From: Candidatus Eisenbergiella merdavium
GTDB lineage: Bacteria > Bacillota > Clostridia > Lachnospirales > Lachnospiraceae
Assembly (NCBI GenBank): GCA_019119595.1
Contig: DWWS01000008.1
Span: 1 to 54,405, forward strand
Direction of reading: 5' to 3'
Length of the DNA: 54,405 bases
In this document: one piece after another, positions 41,401 to 50,766 of the stretch
Position numbering within the stretch: the stretch's first letter is position 1
Layout of the letters: each line of letters opens with the position of its first letter
Notes under the pieces: generated by a model
What the model was told of the DNA's origin: nothing
Database searches by the model: none
The model's input: only the letters and a program-made list of their open reading frames with translations
Translations under genes and position numbers: made by a program

Positions 41401-43179
41401 TTACATCACATTTTTAAACTGGCTCATATACAGCTTGTAATACGCGCCCTTTTTCTCCATGAGCTGGGCGGCGTTCCCTTCCTCCAGGATGGTGCCGTTG
41501 TCGATCACGAAGATGCGGTCGGCCTTCTGGATGGTGGAAAGCCGGTGGGCGATGACGAAGGAGGTGCGGCCCTTCAGCAGGTGCTCGATGCCCTCCTGCA
41601 CCAGCAGCTCGGTTTTGGTGTCGATGCTGCTGGTCGCCTCGTCCAGGATGAGGATGGCGGGATCGGAAACCATGGTGCGGGCGAAGGCGAGAAGCTGCTT
41701 CTGCCCGATGGACAGGCCGCCGCCCCGTTCGCTCAGCTCGGTGTCGTACCCCTTTTCCAGCCGCATGATAAAGTCGTGGGCGTTCACTGCCTTTGCGGCG
41801 GCCACGATCTCCTCATCGGTCGCGTCCAGCTTTCCGTAGCGGATGTTGTCGCGGATGGTGCCGGAAAACAGGAAATTATCCTGGGTCATAATGCCCATCT
41901 GCCGTCTCAGGCTTTCGATGGAAACCTCCTTCACGTCATGGCCGTCGATGGCTACGCGGCCCTCCTGAATGTCGTAAAAGCGGCTGATCAGATTGACGAT
42001 GGTGGTCTTTCCGGCTCCGGTCGGGCCCACCAGCGCGATGGTCTCTCCGGGGCGGATGCGGAAGCTGACGTCGTTTAACACCTTCGTGGAATCGTCATAG
42101 GAGAAGGAAACGTGGTCGAAGACCACCTCGCCCCGGATGGGAGGAAGCTCCTTCACGCCCTCCGCGTCGGTGATGGCCGAGGGGGTGTCCATGATCTCAA
42201 AAACCCGTTCTGCGCCCGCGATGTTGGTGATCATCTGATTGTAAAAGTTGCTCAGGTTCATGATCGGGTTCCAGAACATGGAAATATAGGTTCCGAAGGC
42301 CAGGAAGGTTCCCACGGATATCCGGCCGGGCCCCAGGATCACGATACCGACAAAATAAAGGGCGAACAGCGCGATGGCCCAGCACAGGTCGATGACCGGG
42401 CCGACGGCGTCGTTGAGCCGCACCGCATTGACAAAGGAATCCCGGTGCTGCCTGGTCAGGTCGCGGAAGGTATCCATGGTCTCGGACTGGGCGCTGAAGC
42501 TCTGGATGACCCGGATGCCGGAAAGATCCTCATGCACGAAGGCGTTCAGGTTGGAGGATTTCTTCCGGTGGATCTGCCAGAGGACATGAGAGTGGGTCTG
42601 GATATACCAGATCCCTGCAGCCATCAGCGGCAGGCTCACGAGAGAGGCGGCCGCAAGCCGGGCGTCCTTGACGAACATGATGACGGCCACCGCGCTGATG
42701 GTGATGAAATCCGGGATCAGGGTGGTGACGCAGTTGGAAAGCACATCCTTCAGTGAATTGATATCGCCGATGATGCGGGCGAGGATCTTTCCGGTGGGCC
42801 GGCTGTCGAAAAACTGAAAGTCCAGCGTCTGGATATGCATATACAGCTCCTGACGGATGGTCACCAGGATGCTGTTGCAGACCCTGGCCATCACATACAT
42901 GCGGATCTTGATGCATACGACCATGAGCAGGTTGATGACGACGGCGAACAGGATCAGTCTCAGAAGGCCTGGAAAATCCCCGGCGGAAATATAGTCGTCC
43001 ACTGCGGCCTCCATGATCAGCGGGTTTATGAGGTTTACCACCACACAGAAGCCCATGATGAGAAGGACGCCGGCGATCTGTTTTTTATAGGAAAGCAGAT
43101 AGGAGAACAGGCGGGAAAGCGTAGCGGCCTTCCCGGCTGTTACCGTATTTTCGTCTCTTTTATAAGAATTTACAGCCAT
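41401..43179 (-). CDS. Multidrug ABC exporter subunit, canonical ATP site (BmrD-like role)
   Basis: A 592-residue half-transporter with an N-terminal membrane domain and an ATPase: Walker A GPTGAGKTT, Walker B ILILDEATSSID with the catalytic glutamate, but signature LSIGQ in place of LSGGQ. This is the complementary half to the preceding gene. Together they would form a heterodimeric exporter with one working and one degenerate ATP site. It is second in the operon. Confidence 0.87.
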   Translation of the reverse strand: MAVNSYKRDENTVTAGKAATLSRLFSYLLSYKKQIAGVLLIMGFCVVVNLINPLIMEAAVDDYISAGDFPGLLRLILFAVVINLLMVVCIKIRMYVMARVCNSILVTIRQELYMHIQTLDFQFFDSRPTGKILARIIGDINSLKDVLSNCVTTLIPDFITISAVAVIMFVKDARLAAASLVSLPLMAAGIWYIQTHSHVLWQIHRKKSSNLNAFVHEDLSGIRVIQSFSAQSETMDTFRDLTRQHRDSFVNAVRLNDAVGPVIDLCWAIALFALYFVGIVILGPGRISVGTFLAFGTYISMFWNPIMNLSNFYNQMITNIAGAERVFEIMDTPSAITDAEGVKELPPIRGEVVFDHVSFSYDDSTKVLNDVSFRIRPGETIALVGPTGAGKTTIVNLISRFYDIQEGRVAIDGHDVKEVSIESLRRQMGIMTQDNFLFSGTIRDNIRYGKLDATDEEIVAAAKAVNAHDFIMRLEKGYDTELSERGGGLSIGQKQLLAFARTMVSDPAILILDEATSSIDTKTELLVQEGIEHLLKGRTSFVIAHRLSTIQKADRIFVIDNGTILEEGNAAQLMEKKGAYYKLYMSQFKNVM

Positions 43180-43257
43180 GATGCAGACTCCTTTTTTGTT
43201 CGGTTAGCTGTGTTGGATTCCGTAAAAATAGTTGCGCCGGCCACAGGAAAGGCGGCC

Positions 43258-45018
43258 TTATTCTGCGGCGCAGGCGGCTATGGCGTCCGGCGTTTCCGGA
43301 AAGGATGCCGCTCCGTACTGCGCCTGCCAGGTTTCATAGTAAAGCCCGCGTTTGGCAAGCAGGCTTTCGTGGTTCCCACGCTCCCGGATCGTGCCGTTTT
43401 CCAGCACGATGATCTCATCTGCGTTTTTCACCGCGCTGATGCGGTGGGCGATGATCAGCTTCGTGGTGCCGGAAAGCTCCTGAAGCGCCTGCTGGATCGC
43501 GTATTCCGTCTCCATGTCCAGGGCGCTGGTGGAATCGTCCAGGATCAGGATGGGATTGTGCTTGGCGATGGCCCGCGCGATGCTGATGCGCTGCTTCTGA
43601 CCGCCGGAAAGGCCCACGCCTCTCTCGCCGATGACGGTTTCATACTGCTCGGAGAGCCGTTCGATGAATTCGCTTGCCTGAGCGCTTTCTGACGCGGTGC
43701 GGATGTCCGCATCGTCAACCTGCTCCCGTTTTCCCAGACGGACGTTTTCGCTGATGGTATCGGAAAAAAGGAACACATCCTGCATCACCAGGGAAATGCT
43801 GCCGCGAAGCTGCTTTAAGGACAGATCGCGGATGTTCACGCCGTCCAGGCGGATGGTGCCGCCGGTTGCGTCATAAAGCCGCTCCAGAAGCTGGATGATG
43901 GAGGTCTTTCCCGCCCCGGTTGCCCCCATGATGCCAAGCGTGTGCCCCGGCTTCACGGTAAAGGAAATGCCGTGCAGGATCTCATGTCCGTCCTCCTTGT
44001 GGAAGGAGACGTTTTCAAAGTCGATCTCACCCCTCACTTCTGGCAGGACAACGGGCTCCTCCTTTTCGGTGACGGAAGGAACCGCCTGATAGATTTTTCT
44101 GATCTTGCGGTAGCTTCCCACGCCGGAGGAAAAATCATTGGCCAGCCAGCCAAGCATTTCCATGGGCCAGACGATGTTCATGGAATATTCCACGAAGGCA
44201 GTCAGGCTTCCCAGCGAAAGCTCCCCGCGGATCACCTGGCTTCCGCCAAGCAGAAGAACCAGGAGAGGAAGCAGCTTGGTGATGAGGGAGAAGCAGGGAT
44301 AGTATTTTACGAAAACCTTCGACTGCTTCATGTTCAGCTCATAATAGCGCTTGTTGTGGGACAGGAATTTTTTGATCTCATATTTTTCACGGGCGAAGGC
44401 CTTGACGGTGCGCACGCCGGCCAGATTCTCCTCCGCCACGGTATTCAGCGCCGCGTTTTCCTCGCTGATCTCCTCGTATACCGCGCCGAGACGCCGTTCC
44501 TCAAGCACGGCGATCACCCCCGTGACCAGCATGGCCGCCGTTGGAATGAGGGCAAGCCGCCAGTTCAGGCTGTACATGCAGAACAGCACCAGACAGGTGT
44601 GGAAAACCACCTCCATGATCAGCATGCTCACAAAGCCCAGCGCGTTCCAGATGCGGTCGATATCGTCCTTGACCCGGCTCATCAGCTCGCCGGTATTGTT
44701 TTTGTCGAAGAAATCAGCGCTCAGGGACTGCAGATGAGTAAACAGGTCCTTGCGGATTTCCGTGGCTATGGAGGAGCCGATCAGGTCGGAGGTGTATTCC
44801 TTGGTATAGCCGAAGATGCAGCGCCCAAGCCCGATGAAAAGGATGCAGGGCAGCAGGAAGCGAAGCTTCCCCGTCTGGCCGCCCTGGATCACGTCGTCCA
44901 CGATGACGCGCGTCACCTGCGGAGTCAAAAGGTCTAAAGACACCGCGATGACCATGGATACAAAGACGAGCAGATAGCCGAATTTGTGTTTGTAAAGATA
45001 ACTGGATAACTTTTTCAT
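43258..45018 (-). CDS. Multidrug ABC exporter subunit, degenerate ATP site (BmrC-like role)
   Basis: A 586-residue half-transporter. Walker A GATGAGKTS and signature LSGGQKQRISIARAI are canonical, but Walker B reads ILILDDSTSALD, with aspartate in place of the catalytic glutamate. That is the classic mark of the degenerate site in heterodimeric exporters. ATG 45018 is preceded by GTGGGG 6 bases upstream. A short leader ORF and terminator lie upstream, so expression is probably controlled by attenuation. Confidence 0.87.
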   Translation of the reverse strand: MKKLSSYLYKHKFGYLLVFVSMVIAVSLDLLTPQVTRVIVDDVIQGGQTGKLRFLLPCILFIGLGRCIFGYTKEYTSDLIGSSIATEIRKDLFTHLQSLSADFFDKNNTGELMSRVKDDIDRIWNALGFVSMLIMEVVFHTCLVLFCMYSLNWRLALIPTAAMLVTGVIAVLEERRLGAVYEEISEENAALNTVAEENLAGVRTVKAFAREKYEIKKFLSHNKRYYELNMKQSKVFVKYYPCFSLITKLLPLLVLLLGGSQVIRGELSLGSLTAFVEYSMNIVWPMEMLGWLANDFSSGVGSYRKIRKIYQAVPSVTEKEEPVVLPEVRGEIDFENVSFHKEDGHEILHGISFTVKPGHTLGIMGATGAGKTSIIQLLERLYDATGGTIRLDGVNIRDLSLKQLRGSISLVMQDVFLFSDTISENVRLGKREQVDDADIRTASESAQASEFIERLSEQYETVIGERGVGLSGGQKQRISIARAIAKHNPILILDDSTSALDMETEYAIQQALQELSGTTKLIIAHRISAVKNADEIIVLENGTIRERGNHESLLAKRGLYYETWQAQYGAASFPETPDAIAACAAE

Positions 45019-45103
45019 AATAAACCCCACTTCATGTATGATTGTTTTACACGGCGTGGAGCTTCAGAATCCGGCAGGGCGGCAGGAGAGGGCTGCGGGA
45101 GAC

Positions 45104-45137
45104 AAAAAAACCACGCCAGTGTTACCTGCCGTGATTT
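45104..45137 (-). terminator. Candidate attenuator terminator before the ABC exporter genes
   Basis: On the minus strand AAATCACGGCAG-GTAACA-CTGGCGTGGTTT forms a stem with one G-G mismatch, followed by more Ts. It sits about 90 bases after the leader ORF and 86 bases before the first ABC gene, the right place for conditional termination. Confidence 0.65.
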
Positions 45138-45225
45138 CAGATCCTCTGTATTCCTCAGGGCGTCCATCCGTGGGATGCGCCCCGGGCCTTTGCCGGAACA
45201 AAAACGGACGAAGCAGTCCGGACGA

Positions 45226-45312
45226 TCAGAAAACCGATAACGGGAGGCAAGCGTCGATATGATCAAACTTCTGTGTAAAATTCTGTGCTGCGATCCTGAT
45301 CCTTTGAGTCAT
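45226..45312 (-). CDS. 28-residue leader peptide, candidate attenuation ORF
   Basis: ATG 45312 has AAAGGAGG 8 bases upstream and starts a 28-codon ORF (MTQRIRIAAQNFTQKFDHID then ACLPLSVF, TGA at 45228-45226). Just after the stop is a hairpin CGGAC-TGCTTC-GTCCG with a T run, then GGGCG...CGCCC, then the terminator at 45137-45104. Peptide stalling by a ribosome-targeting drug could open these structures, as with BmrB before BmrCD in Bacillus subtilis. The sequence does not resemble BmrB itself. Confidence 0.5.
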   Translation of the reverse strand: MTQRIRIAAQNFTQKFDHIDACLPLSVF

Positions 45313-45386
45313 CAATGCTTCCTCCTTTCCTTTCTTTTTTCAGAAATCTATGGGCGGCAGAGCTGCCACCGCATTTGCTGTTTACT

Positions 45387-45415
45387 ACCTTACACCGTGC
45401 CGTGCGTTTTGTCAA
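45387..45415 (-). promoter_or_regulatory. Promoter of the leader-ABC operon
   Basis: On the minus strand TTGACA (45415-45410), 17 bases, TAAGGT (45392-45387). Transcription would begin near 45380 and cover the leader ORF. Confidence 0.6.
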
Positions 45416-45420
45416 TCACC

Positions 45421-45500
45421 TTTTCGTCGGAACCATTCATTTTTCATCGGAACCATTCATTTGAAAGCGTTCCTTCTGGAATGAAAGCGTTCCTTCTGGA
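45421..45500. repeat. Two adjacent 20-bp tandem duplications
   Basis: TTTTCxTCGGAACCATTCAT occurs at 45421-45440 and 45441-45460 with one difference; xTGAAAGCGTTCCTTCTGGA occurs at 45461-45480 and 45481-45500 with one difference. All four units are 20 bases long, about two helical turns. They lie just upstream of the promoter of the leader-ABC operon and after the end of the CDF gene. Confidence 0.85.
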
Positions 45501-45513
45501 GCGGTGTGCCTGT

Positions 45514-46683
45514 TTAACTGTTATAATCCTTATCGATGTTGATGACGGCATAGTAGCCGGGATCCAGCTTATGTATGGCCTCCTCCATGCGGGAAAGGAT
45601 CTCCTCGTCCGGCAGGGCTTCGCTGAAGGGCACCAGGATATCGAAAATGATATTGGTGTGGGTCGGCCCTTTCACAATGCGGAAATCATGCAGGTTCAGG
45701 GAGTCATCCAGCCGGTGAAGCAGACCGGTGACGGTTTCCTTTAACGTCTGCGTCTCCTCGTCGTCGTTCATGACCGGGTCCATGTGGATGACGGCGTCGC
45801 AGTGAAGCTCCCTTTTCAACTCCCGCTCAATGTTGTCGATGGCGTCGTGCAGATGGAGCAGATCGCCTGCTGCGGGCACCTCCGCGTGCAGGGAGATCAT
45901 GGTGCGTCCCGGGCCGTAATCGTGTACGATCAGATCGTGCAGCCCCAGGATCTCCTCATGGCTTAAAACGATGTGTTCGATCTTTTCCACAAATTCCTTC
46001 TGCGGAGGCTGGCCCAGGAGGGGGCTGATGGTCTCGCCCGCAGAGCGCAGTCCGGCGATCAGGATGAACAGGCCGACCAGAAGTCCGCAGAAGCCGTCGA
46101 TATGAAGGCCTGTAAAATGGCCGATCAGGGTCGCGGCGAGGACGACGGCGGTGGAAAGCATATCGCTGAAGCTGTCCGTCGCCGTGGCGAGCATTGCGGC
46201 GCTGTCTATTTTCTTTCCCGTTCCACGGTTATAGAAAAACATATAGAGCTTCACCAGGATGGAGGCTATGAGGATGCCGGCCACCACCGGCGTGCAGACG
46301 GTGTCCTCCGGATGCAGGATCTTGTCGAAGGAGGAGGTCACAAGCTCGAAGCCCATGAGGATGATCAGCAGGGAAACGAACAGTCCGGTCAGGTATTCGA
46401 TCCTGCCGTGCCCGAAGGGATGCCCGGGATCCGGCTTCTGCCCGGCCATTTTAAAGCCCACCAGGGTGATCAGCGAGGAGCCCGCGTCGGACAGGTTGTT
46501 GAAGGCGTCCGCAGTGACGGCGATGGAATTGCTGATCAGGCCGGCCAGGAATTTTCCCAGAAACAGCAGGATATTAAAGCCGATCCCAACCCCGCCGCAC
46601 AGCACGCCGTAGGACTGGCGCACCTCGGGAAGGTCGGTCCTTTCATAGTTCTTGATCCATATTTTTGCCAGAAAAGTGATCAT
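45514..46683 (-). CDS. Cation diffusion facilitator (CDF) metal exporter
   Basis: A 389-residue CDF protein with six helices, metal-site region NSIAVTADAFNNLSDAGSSL and second site TATDSFSDMLST (HxxxD/DxxxD-type positions replaced in part by D residues), and a cytosolic C-terminal domain (LGLHDLIVHDYGPGRTMISL). It exports zinc, manganese, iron or cobalt. ATG 46683 follows GAGGG 6 bases upstream; longer starts upstream run into non-coding sequence. Confidence 0.88.
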   Translation of the reverse strand: MITFLAKIWIKNYERTDLPEVRQSYGVLCGGVGIGFNILLFLGKFLAGLISNSIAVTADAFNNLSDAGSSLITLVGFKMAGQKPDPGHPFGHGRIEYLTGLFVSLLIILMGFELVTSSFDKILHPEDTVCTPVVAGILIASILVKLYMFFYNRGTGKKIDSAAMLATATDSFSDMLSTAVVLAATLIGHFTGLHIDGFCGLLVGLFILIAGLRSAGETISPLLGQPPQKEFVEKIEHIVLSHEEILGLHDLIVHDYGPGRTMISLHAEVPAAGDLLHLHDAIDNIERELKRELHCDAVIHMDPVMNDDEETQTLKETVTGLLHRLDDSLNLHDFRIVKGPTHTNIIFDILVPFSEALPDEEILSRMEEAIHKLDPGYYAVINIDKDYNS

Positions 46684-46922
46684 GGTGTCCCTCATTCCGG
46701 AACCGCGGCCCGGTCTGCCCTTAAGAACGACTGCGCAAAAGCGCCGGCAGCGGACGTCTGGCTCCATTTCATTGATTTTCTCCGCAGAGTTTCTCTCTAT
46801 TGTATATGCAGAAGGAAAAGAAAACAAGAGAAAAGAAAAAAATACGCACAAGGAGGATTTTTATTATATAATGGGAACGGACCGGATAAAAACGGATAAA
46901 AGGTGACGGAGGTTACAAAGCG

Positions 46923-47507
46923 TTGAACAGGATCAGATATGGGACAGCCTGCCTGCTTGCCGTCTGGCTTCTCGCCGTGCTGAGCGGATGTGCCAGGCAG
47001 GCCTCGGCAAACGCGTCTGCCGGGACGGGAGCGACGGCGGACGGGGTGGAGATCGTCAGCAGGGACTTCTCCCACAGCGGCTACATGGACAGCATAGCCT
47101 TTCTTCTTCCTTCCGGCTGGAGCTATGAGTCTTATGAAAAAATGGAGGCGGGAGAGAATATGGATCCCTACGAATGGGGCTTTGAGATCTGCCTGGACGG
47201 AGAAGAGGAGCCGTCCCTGCTTCTGTTCGGAAGCAGGCAGGCGGGTGACGACAGATTCGATCCGGAGGGGCTCAGCGCGGAAACGGTGCAGACCGGAGCG
47301 GGCCTTACAGGAAGCAGATATACCAGGCAGATCACGTTGGAAAACGGGGAGCTCAGGGAGGAATATTATGTCCTTTTTGACGACGTTGCGGGAAGCGGCG
47401 CGGTCTATCAGGTATACGCTTCCCTCACACCGGAGGAATACGCGGACTGCCGGACGAGTCTGGACGCCCTGGTGGCCGGGGTCAGCATCGCCGCGGCGGA
47501 AAAGTAG
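46923..47507 (+). CDS. Lipoprotein of unknown function
   Basis: A 194-residue protein with a signal peptide and lipobox LAVLSGC (cysteine about residue 24), a low-complexity Ala/Ser/Gly linker, and a domain that contains LLPSGWSYESYEK and GFEICLDG. TTG 46923 is the start with GGAGGT about 10 bases upstream. Similar small lipoproteins occur widely in Lachnospiraceae, but I know no function. Confidence 0.75.
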   Translation: MNRIRYGTACLLAVWLLAVLSGCARQASANASAGTGATADGVEIVSRDFSHSGYMDSIAFLLPSGWSYESYEKMEAGENMDPYEWGFEICLDGEEEPSLLLFGSRQAGDDRFDPEGLSAETVQTGAGLTGSRYTRQITLENGELREEYYVLFDDVAGSGAVYQVYASLTPEEYADCRTSLDALVAGVSIAAAEK

Positions 47508-47567
47508 GGTCAAAGCCGTTCTGATAAAAACAGTCGCTATAAATGAGTAAAGTGCCTGAAAAACGTA

Positions 47568-47596
47568 TTGCGCCTTTGGGGGAAAACGTGTATAAT
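47568..47596 (+). promoter_or_regulatory. Promoter of phosphoglycerate mutase gene
   Basis: TTGCGC (47568-47573), 17 bases, TATAAT (47591-47596). The leader to ATG 47730 carries the CGCTTCGGCATGGAGG motif (47709-47724) that supplies the ribosome site. Confidence 0.65.
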
Positions 47597-47729
47597 TTCT
47601 GTGGTTCCAACGGACGCGGCGTCAGCCGGACAGTTCCGTTTTTCTAAAGACAGCTTAACGTGGGAGCGAGCCGCTGTGAGGCGGTGCCCAAAACGCCTCA
47701 GCGCAAAACGCTTCGGCATGGAGGTAAAA

Positions 47730-49274
47730 ATGAGTAAAAAACCGGTTGTTTTAATGATTCTTGACGGCTACGGCCTGAATGACAAGGTGGAAGGAAACGC
47801 GGTCCGCGAGGCGGCTACGCCCGTGATGGACAGGCTGATGAAGGAATGCCCCTTCGTGAGGGGAAATGCCAGCGGCATGGCGGTAGGCCTTCCGGACGGA
47901 CAGATGGGAAATTCCGAGGTGGGTCACCTGAATATGGGAGCGGGCCGTATCGTATATCAGGAGCTTACCAGGATCACCAAGGAAATCCAGGACGGAGAAT
48001 TTTTTGAAAATCCCGCTCTGCTTTCCGCTGTGGAAAACTGTAAGAAGAACGATTCTGCCCTGCATATGTACGGGCTGGTTTCCGACGGCGGCGTGCACAG
48101 CCACATCACCCATATTTACGGGCTTCTGGAGCTCGCTAAGAGGAACGGCCTGAAGAAGGTATATGTGCACTGCTTCCTGGATGGCCGCGATACGCCTCCG
48201 GCAAGCGGAAAGGGCTATGTGGAGCAGCTCGAGGCGAAGATGAAGGAGCTTGGCGTAGGAGAGGTGGCATCCGTGATGGGCCGTTATTACGCCATGGACA
48301 GAGACAATAACTATGACCGCGTGAAGCTGGCCTACGACGCGCTGACGAAGGGCGAGGGCCTGACCGCTTCCAGCGGGCCGGAGGGCATCCAGGCCTCCTA
48401 CGACAGAAACGAGACGGACGAGTTTGTAAAGCCTACCGTGGTTGTGAAGGACGGCGCTCCCGTCGCTACCATTCAGGACGGGGATTCCATCATTTTCTAT
48501 AACTTCCGCCCTGACCGCGCGAGAGAGATTACCCATGCGTTCTGCGATGATGATTTCAAGGGCTTCGACAGACCGAAGCGCCTGGATGTGAAGTATATCT
48601 GCTTCACGGAATATGATCCCACCATTCCCAACAAGGAGGTTGCCTTCCACAAGGTTGAGGTGACCAACACCTTCGGAGAGTGGCTTGCGGAAGGCGGCAT
48701 GACCCAGGCAAGGATCGCCGAAACGGAGAAGTACGCCCATGTGACCTTCTTCTTCAACGGCGGCGTGGAGACGCCCAACGAGGGAGAGGACAGGATCCTG
48801 GTAAATTCCCCGAAGGTCGCCACCTATGACCTGAAGCCCGAGATGAGCGCCTATGAGGTCTGCGACAAGCTGGTTGATGCCATCAAGTCCGATAAATACG
48901 ATGTGATCATCATCAATTTCGCCAATCCGGACATGGTGGGACACACGGGCGTGGAGGAGGCCGCCATCAAGGCAGTTGAGGCCGTTGACGAGTGTGTCGG
49001 AAAAGCGGTCGATGCCATTCAGAGCGTAGGCGGCGTGATGTTCATCTGCGCGGACCACGGCAACGCGGAACAGCTTGTTGACTATGAGACGGGCGCTCCG
49101 TTCACCGCTCATACCACCAATCAGGTGCCCTTCATCCTGGTGAATTACGATCCCTCCTATACGCTGAGAGAGGGCGGCTGCCTGGCCGATATCGTTCCCA
49201 CCCTGATCGAGGTCATGGGTAAGGAGCAGCCGAAGGAAATGACCGGAAAATCCCTTCTGGTGAAGAAGGACTGA
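47730..49274 (+). CDS. gpmI: 2,3-bisphosphoglycerate-independent phosphoglycerate mutase
   Basis: A 514-residue manganese-dependent glycolytic enzyme converting 3-phosphoglycerate to 2-phosphoglycerate. Motifs include LMILDGYGLND with the metal aspartate, GNSEVGHLNMGAGR with the catalytic serine, HCFLDGRDTPP and FICADHGNAEQ, and NFANPDMVGHTG. GGAGGT precedes ATG 47730; the frame extends upstream to 47568 but lacks a site there and crosses the promoter. Together with eno at 53037 it is a pair of lower-glycolysis genes separated by a regulator-ABC unit. Confidence 0.96.
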   Translation: MSKKPVVLMILDGYGLNDKVEGNAVREAATPVMDRLMKECPFVRGNASGMAVGLPDGQMGNSEVGHLNMGAGRIVYQELTRITKEIQDGEFFENPALLSAVENCKKNDSALHMYGLVSDGGVHSHITHIYGLLELAKRNGLKKVYVHCFLDGRDTPPASGKGYVEQLEAKMKELGVGEVASVMGRYYAMDRDNNYDRVKLAYDALTKGEGLTASSGPEGIQASYDRNETDEFVKPTVVVKDGAPVATIQDGDSIIFYNFRPDRAREITHAFCDDDFKGFDRPKRLDVKYICFTEYDPTIPNKEVAFHKVEVTNTFGEWLAEGGMTQARIAETEKYAHVTFFFNGGVETPNEGEDRILVNSPKVATYDLKPEMSAYEVCDKLVDAIKSDKYDVIIINFANPDMVGHTGVEEAAIKAVEAVDECVGKAVDAIQSVGGVMFICADHGNAEQLVDYETGAPFTAHTTNQVPFILVNYDPSYTLREGGCLADIVPTLIEVMGKEQPKEMTGKSLLVKKD

Positions 49275-49355
49275 GCTTTCGGACCGGACGGCAGCGGCGG
49301 CGGAACACCTTTCTTTCGCTGATACGCCGGAATAGGATCTGACAGGGAAAAAATA

Positions 49356-49408
49356 AGACCGCATCGCACAAAAAGCCGGAAGGCAGGGTGTGATGCGGCT
49401 TTTTTTTC
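49356..49408 (+). terminator. Terminator after gpmI
   Basis: CCGCATCGCAC (49359-49369) pairs with GTGTGATGCGG (49388-49398), followed by CT and a run of eight Ts. Confidence 0.88.
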
Positions 49409-49417
49409 AAAAAATGA

Positions 49418-49472
49418 TTGCCAAAACCGTAAGGTCATGATATGTTAAGTGTATCAGTAAAGTTAGTACACT
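49418..49472 (+). promoter_or_regulatory. Promoter and YtrA-type operator
   Basis: TTGCCA (49418-49423), 17 bases, TATGTT (49441-49446), then AGTGTA (49448-49453), 13 bases, TACACT (49467-49472). AGTGTA-13-TACACT is the known operator form for YtrA-subfamily GntR repressors, so the encoded GntR protein should repress its own operon here. Confidence 0.8.
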
Positions 49473-49503
49473 TCATACAGCATGCGATGCGGAAAGGAGT
49501 CCT

Positions 49504-49893
49504 GTGATTATCATTGATTATAAGGATGCACGGCCCATTTACGAGCAGGTTGTGGACAAATTTCAAAAGCTGATCCTTACGGGCGTTCTGGAGCCAAACA
49601 CCAGGATGCCGTCGGTCAGGAGCCTCGCGGTGGAGCTTTCGATCAATCCGAATACCATTCAGCGAGCGTATGCGGAGCTGGAGCGCCAGGGCTTCATTTA
49701 TACGGTGAAGGGACGGGGGGCTTTTGTGGCCTTTGATGAGAAGCTTCTTGACGTGAGAAAGGGACAGATCTTTGAAAAGCTTAAGGAGCTGGTCCGGGAA
49801 GCGGGAGAGATCGGGATCGGAGGAAGAGAGCTTGCCGGATGGCTGCTGAAGGATCAGGAAAAGGTTGGAGCGCTGGGAGGGACGAACGAATGA
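49504..49893 (+). CDS. YtrA-subfamily GntR repressor
   Basis: A 129-residue regulator: DYKDARPIYEQVVDKFQKLI, then the winged helix MPSVRSLAVELSINPNTIQRAYAEL (quoted as PSVRSLAVELSINPNT and IQRAYAEL) and a short C-terminal dimerisation tail. Start GTG 49504 has GGAAAGGAG upstream. Short GntR proteins of this type typically control an adjacent ABC operon induced by cell-envelope antibiotics. The stop overlaps the start of the ATPase gene by 4 bases (ATGA). Confidence 0.92.
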   Translation: MIIIDYKDARPIYEQVVDKFQKLILTGVLEPNTRMPSVRSLAVELSINPNTIQRAYAELERQGFIYTVKGRGAFVAFDEKLLDVRKGQIFEKLKELVREAGEIGIGGRELAGWLLKDQEKVGALGGTNE

Positions 49894-50766
49894 TTGAGCT
49901 GAGAAATGCGTCCAAGAGCTTTGGAAAGGTGAGCGCCGTGAAGGACGTCAGCTTTCGTATGAAGGAAGAAAATGTATTTGGTCTGATCGGGACCAACGGA
50001 GCGGGAAAAAGTACCGTCCTTCGGATGGCGGCCGGCGTGCTGAAGCCGGACGAGGGGCTTGCCCTCATCGACGGGATGAACGCCTATGACAGCGTAGACG
50101 CAAAAAAGAGATGCTTTTTCATCTCGGACGAGCCATATTTCTTCCCGCATGCCACGCCGCGCGACATGGAACGGTATTACAGCAGCGTATATGAGCGGTT
50201 CAGCAGGGAAGCCTTTTATATGTATCTCGCCTCCTTCGGACTGGACAGCAGGCGGAAGATTGAAAGCTTTTCCAAAGGGATGAAGAAGCAGCTCGCACTG
50301 ATCCTTGGGATCAGCAGCCGGACGAAATACCTGCTCTGTGACGAGACCTTCGACGGGCTGGATCCGGTGATGCGCCAGGGAGTCAAAAGCATTTTTGCGC
50401 AGGAAATGGAAAGCAGAGGCTTGACGCCGGTGATCGCCTCCCATAATTTAAGAGAGCTGGAGGATGTCTGCGACCATGTCGGCCTTCTTCACGAGGGCGG
50501 GATCCTTTTGTCAAAGCAGCTGGAAGAAATGAAATGCAATATCCAGAAGGTGCAGTGCGTGTTCGCATCCCAGGAGGAAACCGCGCGCATGCTTTCCGGA
50601 CTTACGGTCGTGAAGCAGGAAAAAAGAGGCTCTCTCTACACGCTTACGGTGCGCGGGGAGAGGGACGAGATCATCGCCATGTTCGCGGCGGCGCAGACCC
50701 ATTTTTATGAGGTGCTCCCGCTGTCTTTGGAAGAAATATTTATCAGTGAAACGGAGGTGAAGGGCT

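Noticed and set aside
42112..42756. Plus-strand ORFs across the minus-strand ABC exporters
   Set aside because: They lie opposite well-defined ABC domains and have no motif or ribosome site.
45015..45266. An 83-codon minus-strand ORF upstream of the ABC exporter
   Set aside because: It crosses the attenuator terminator and has no ribosome site; the 28-codon ORF at 45312 has a strong one.
45421..45500. CRISPR array
   Set aside because: The repeats are directly adjacent with no spacers and are of two kinds; no cas genes nearby.
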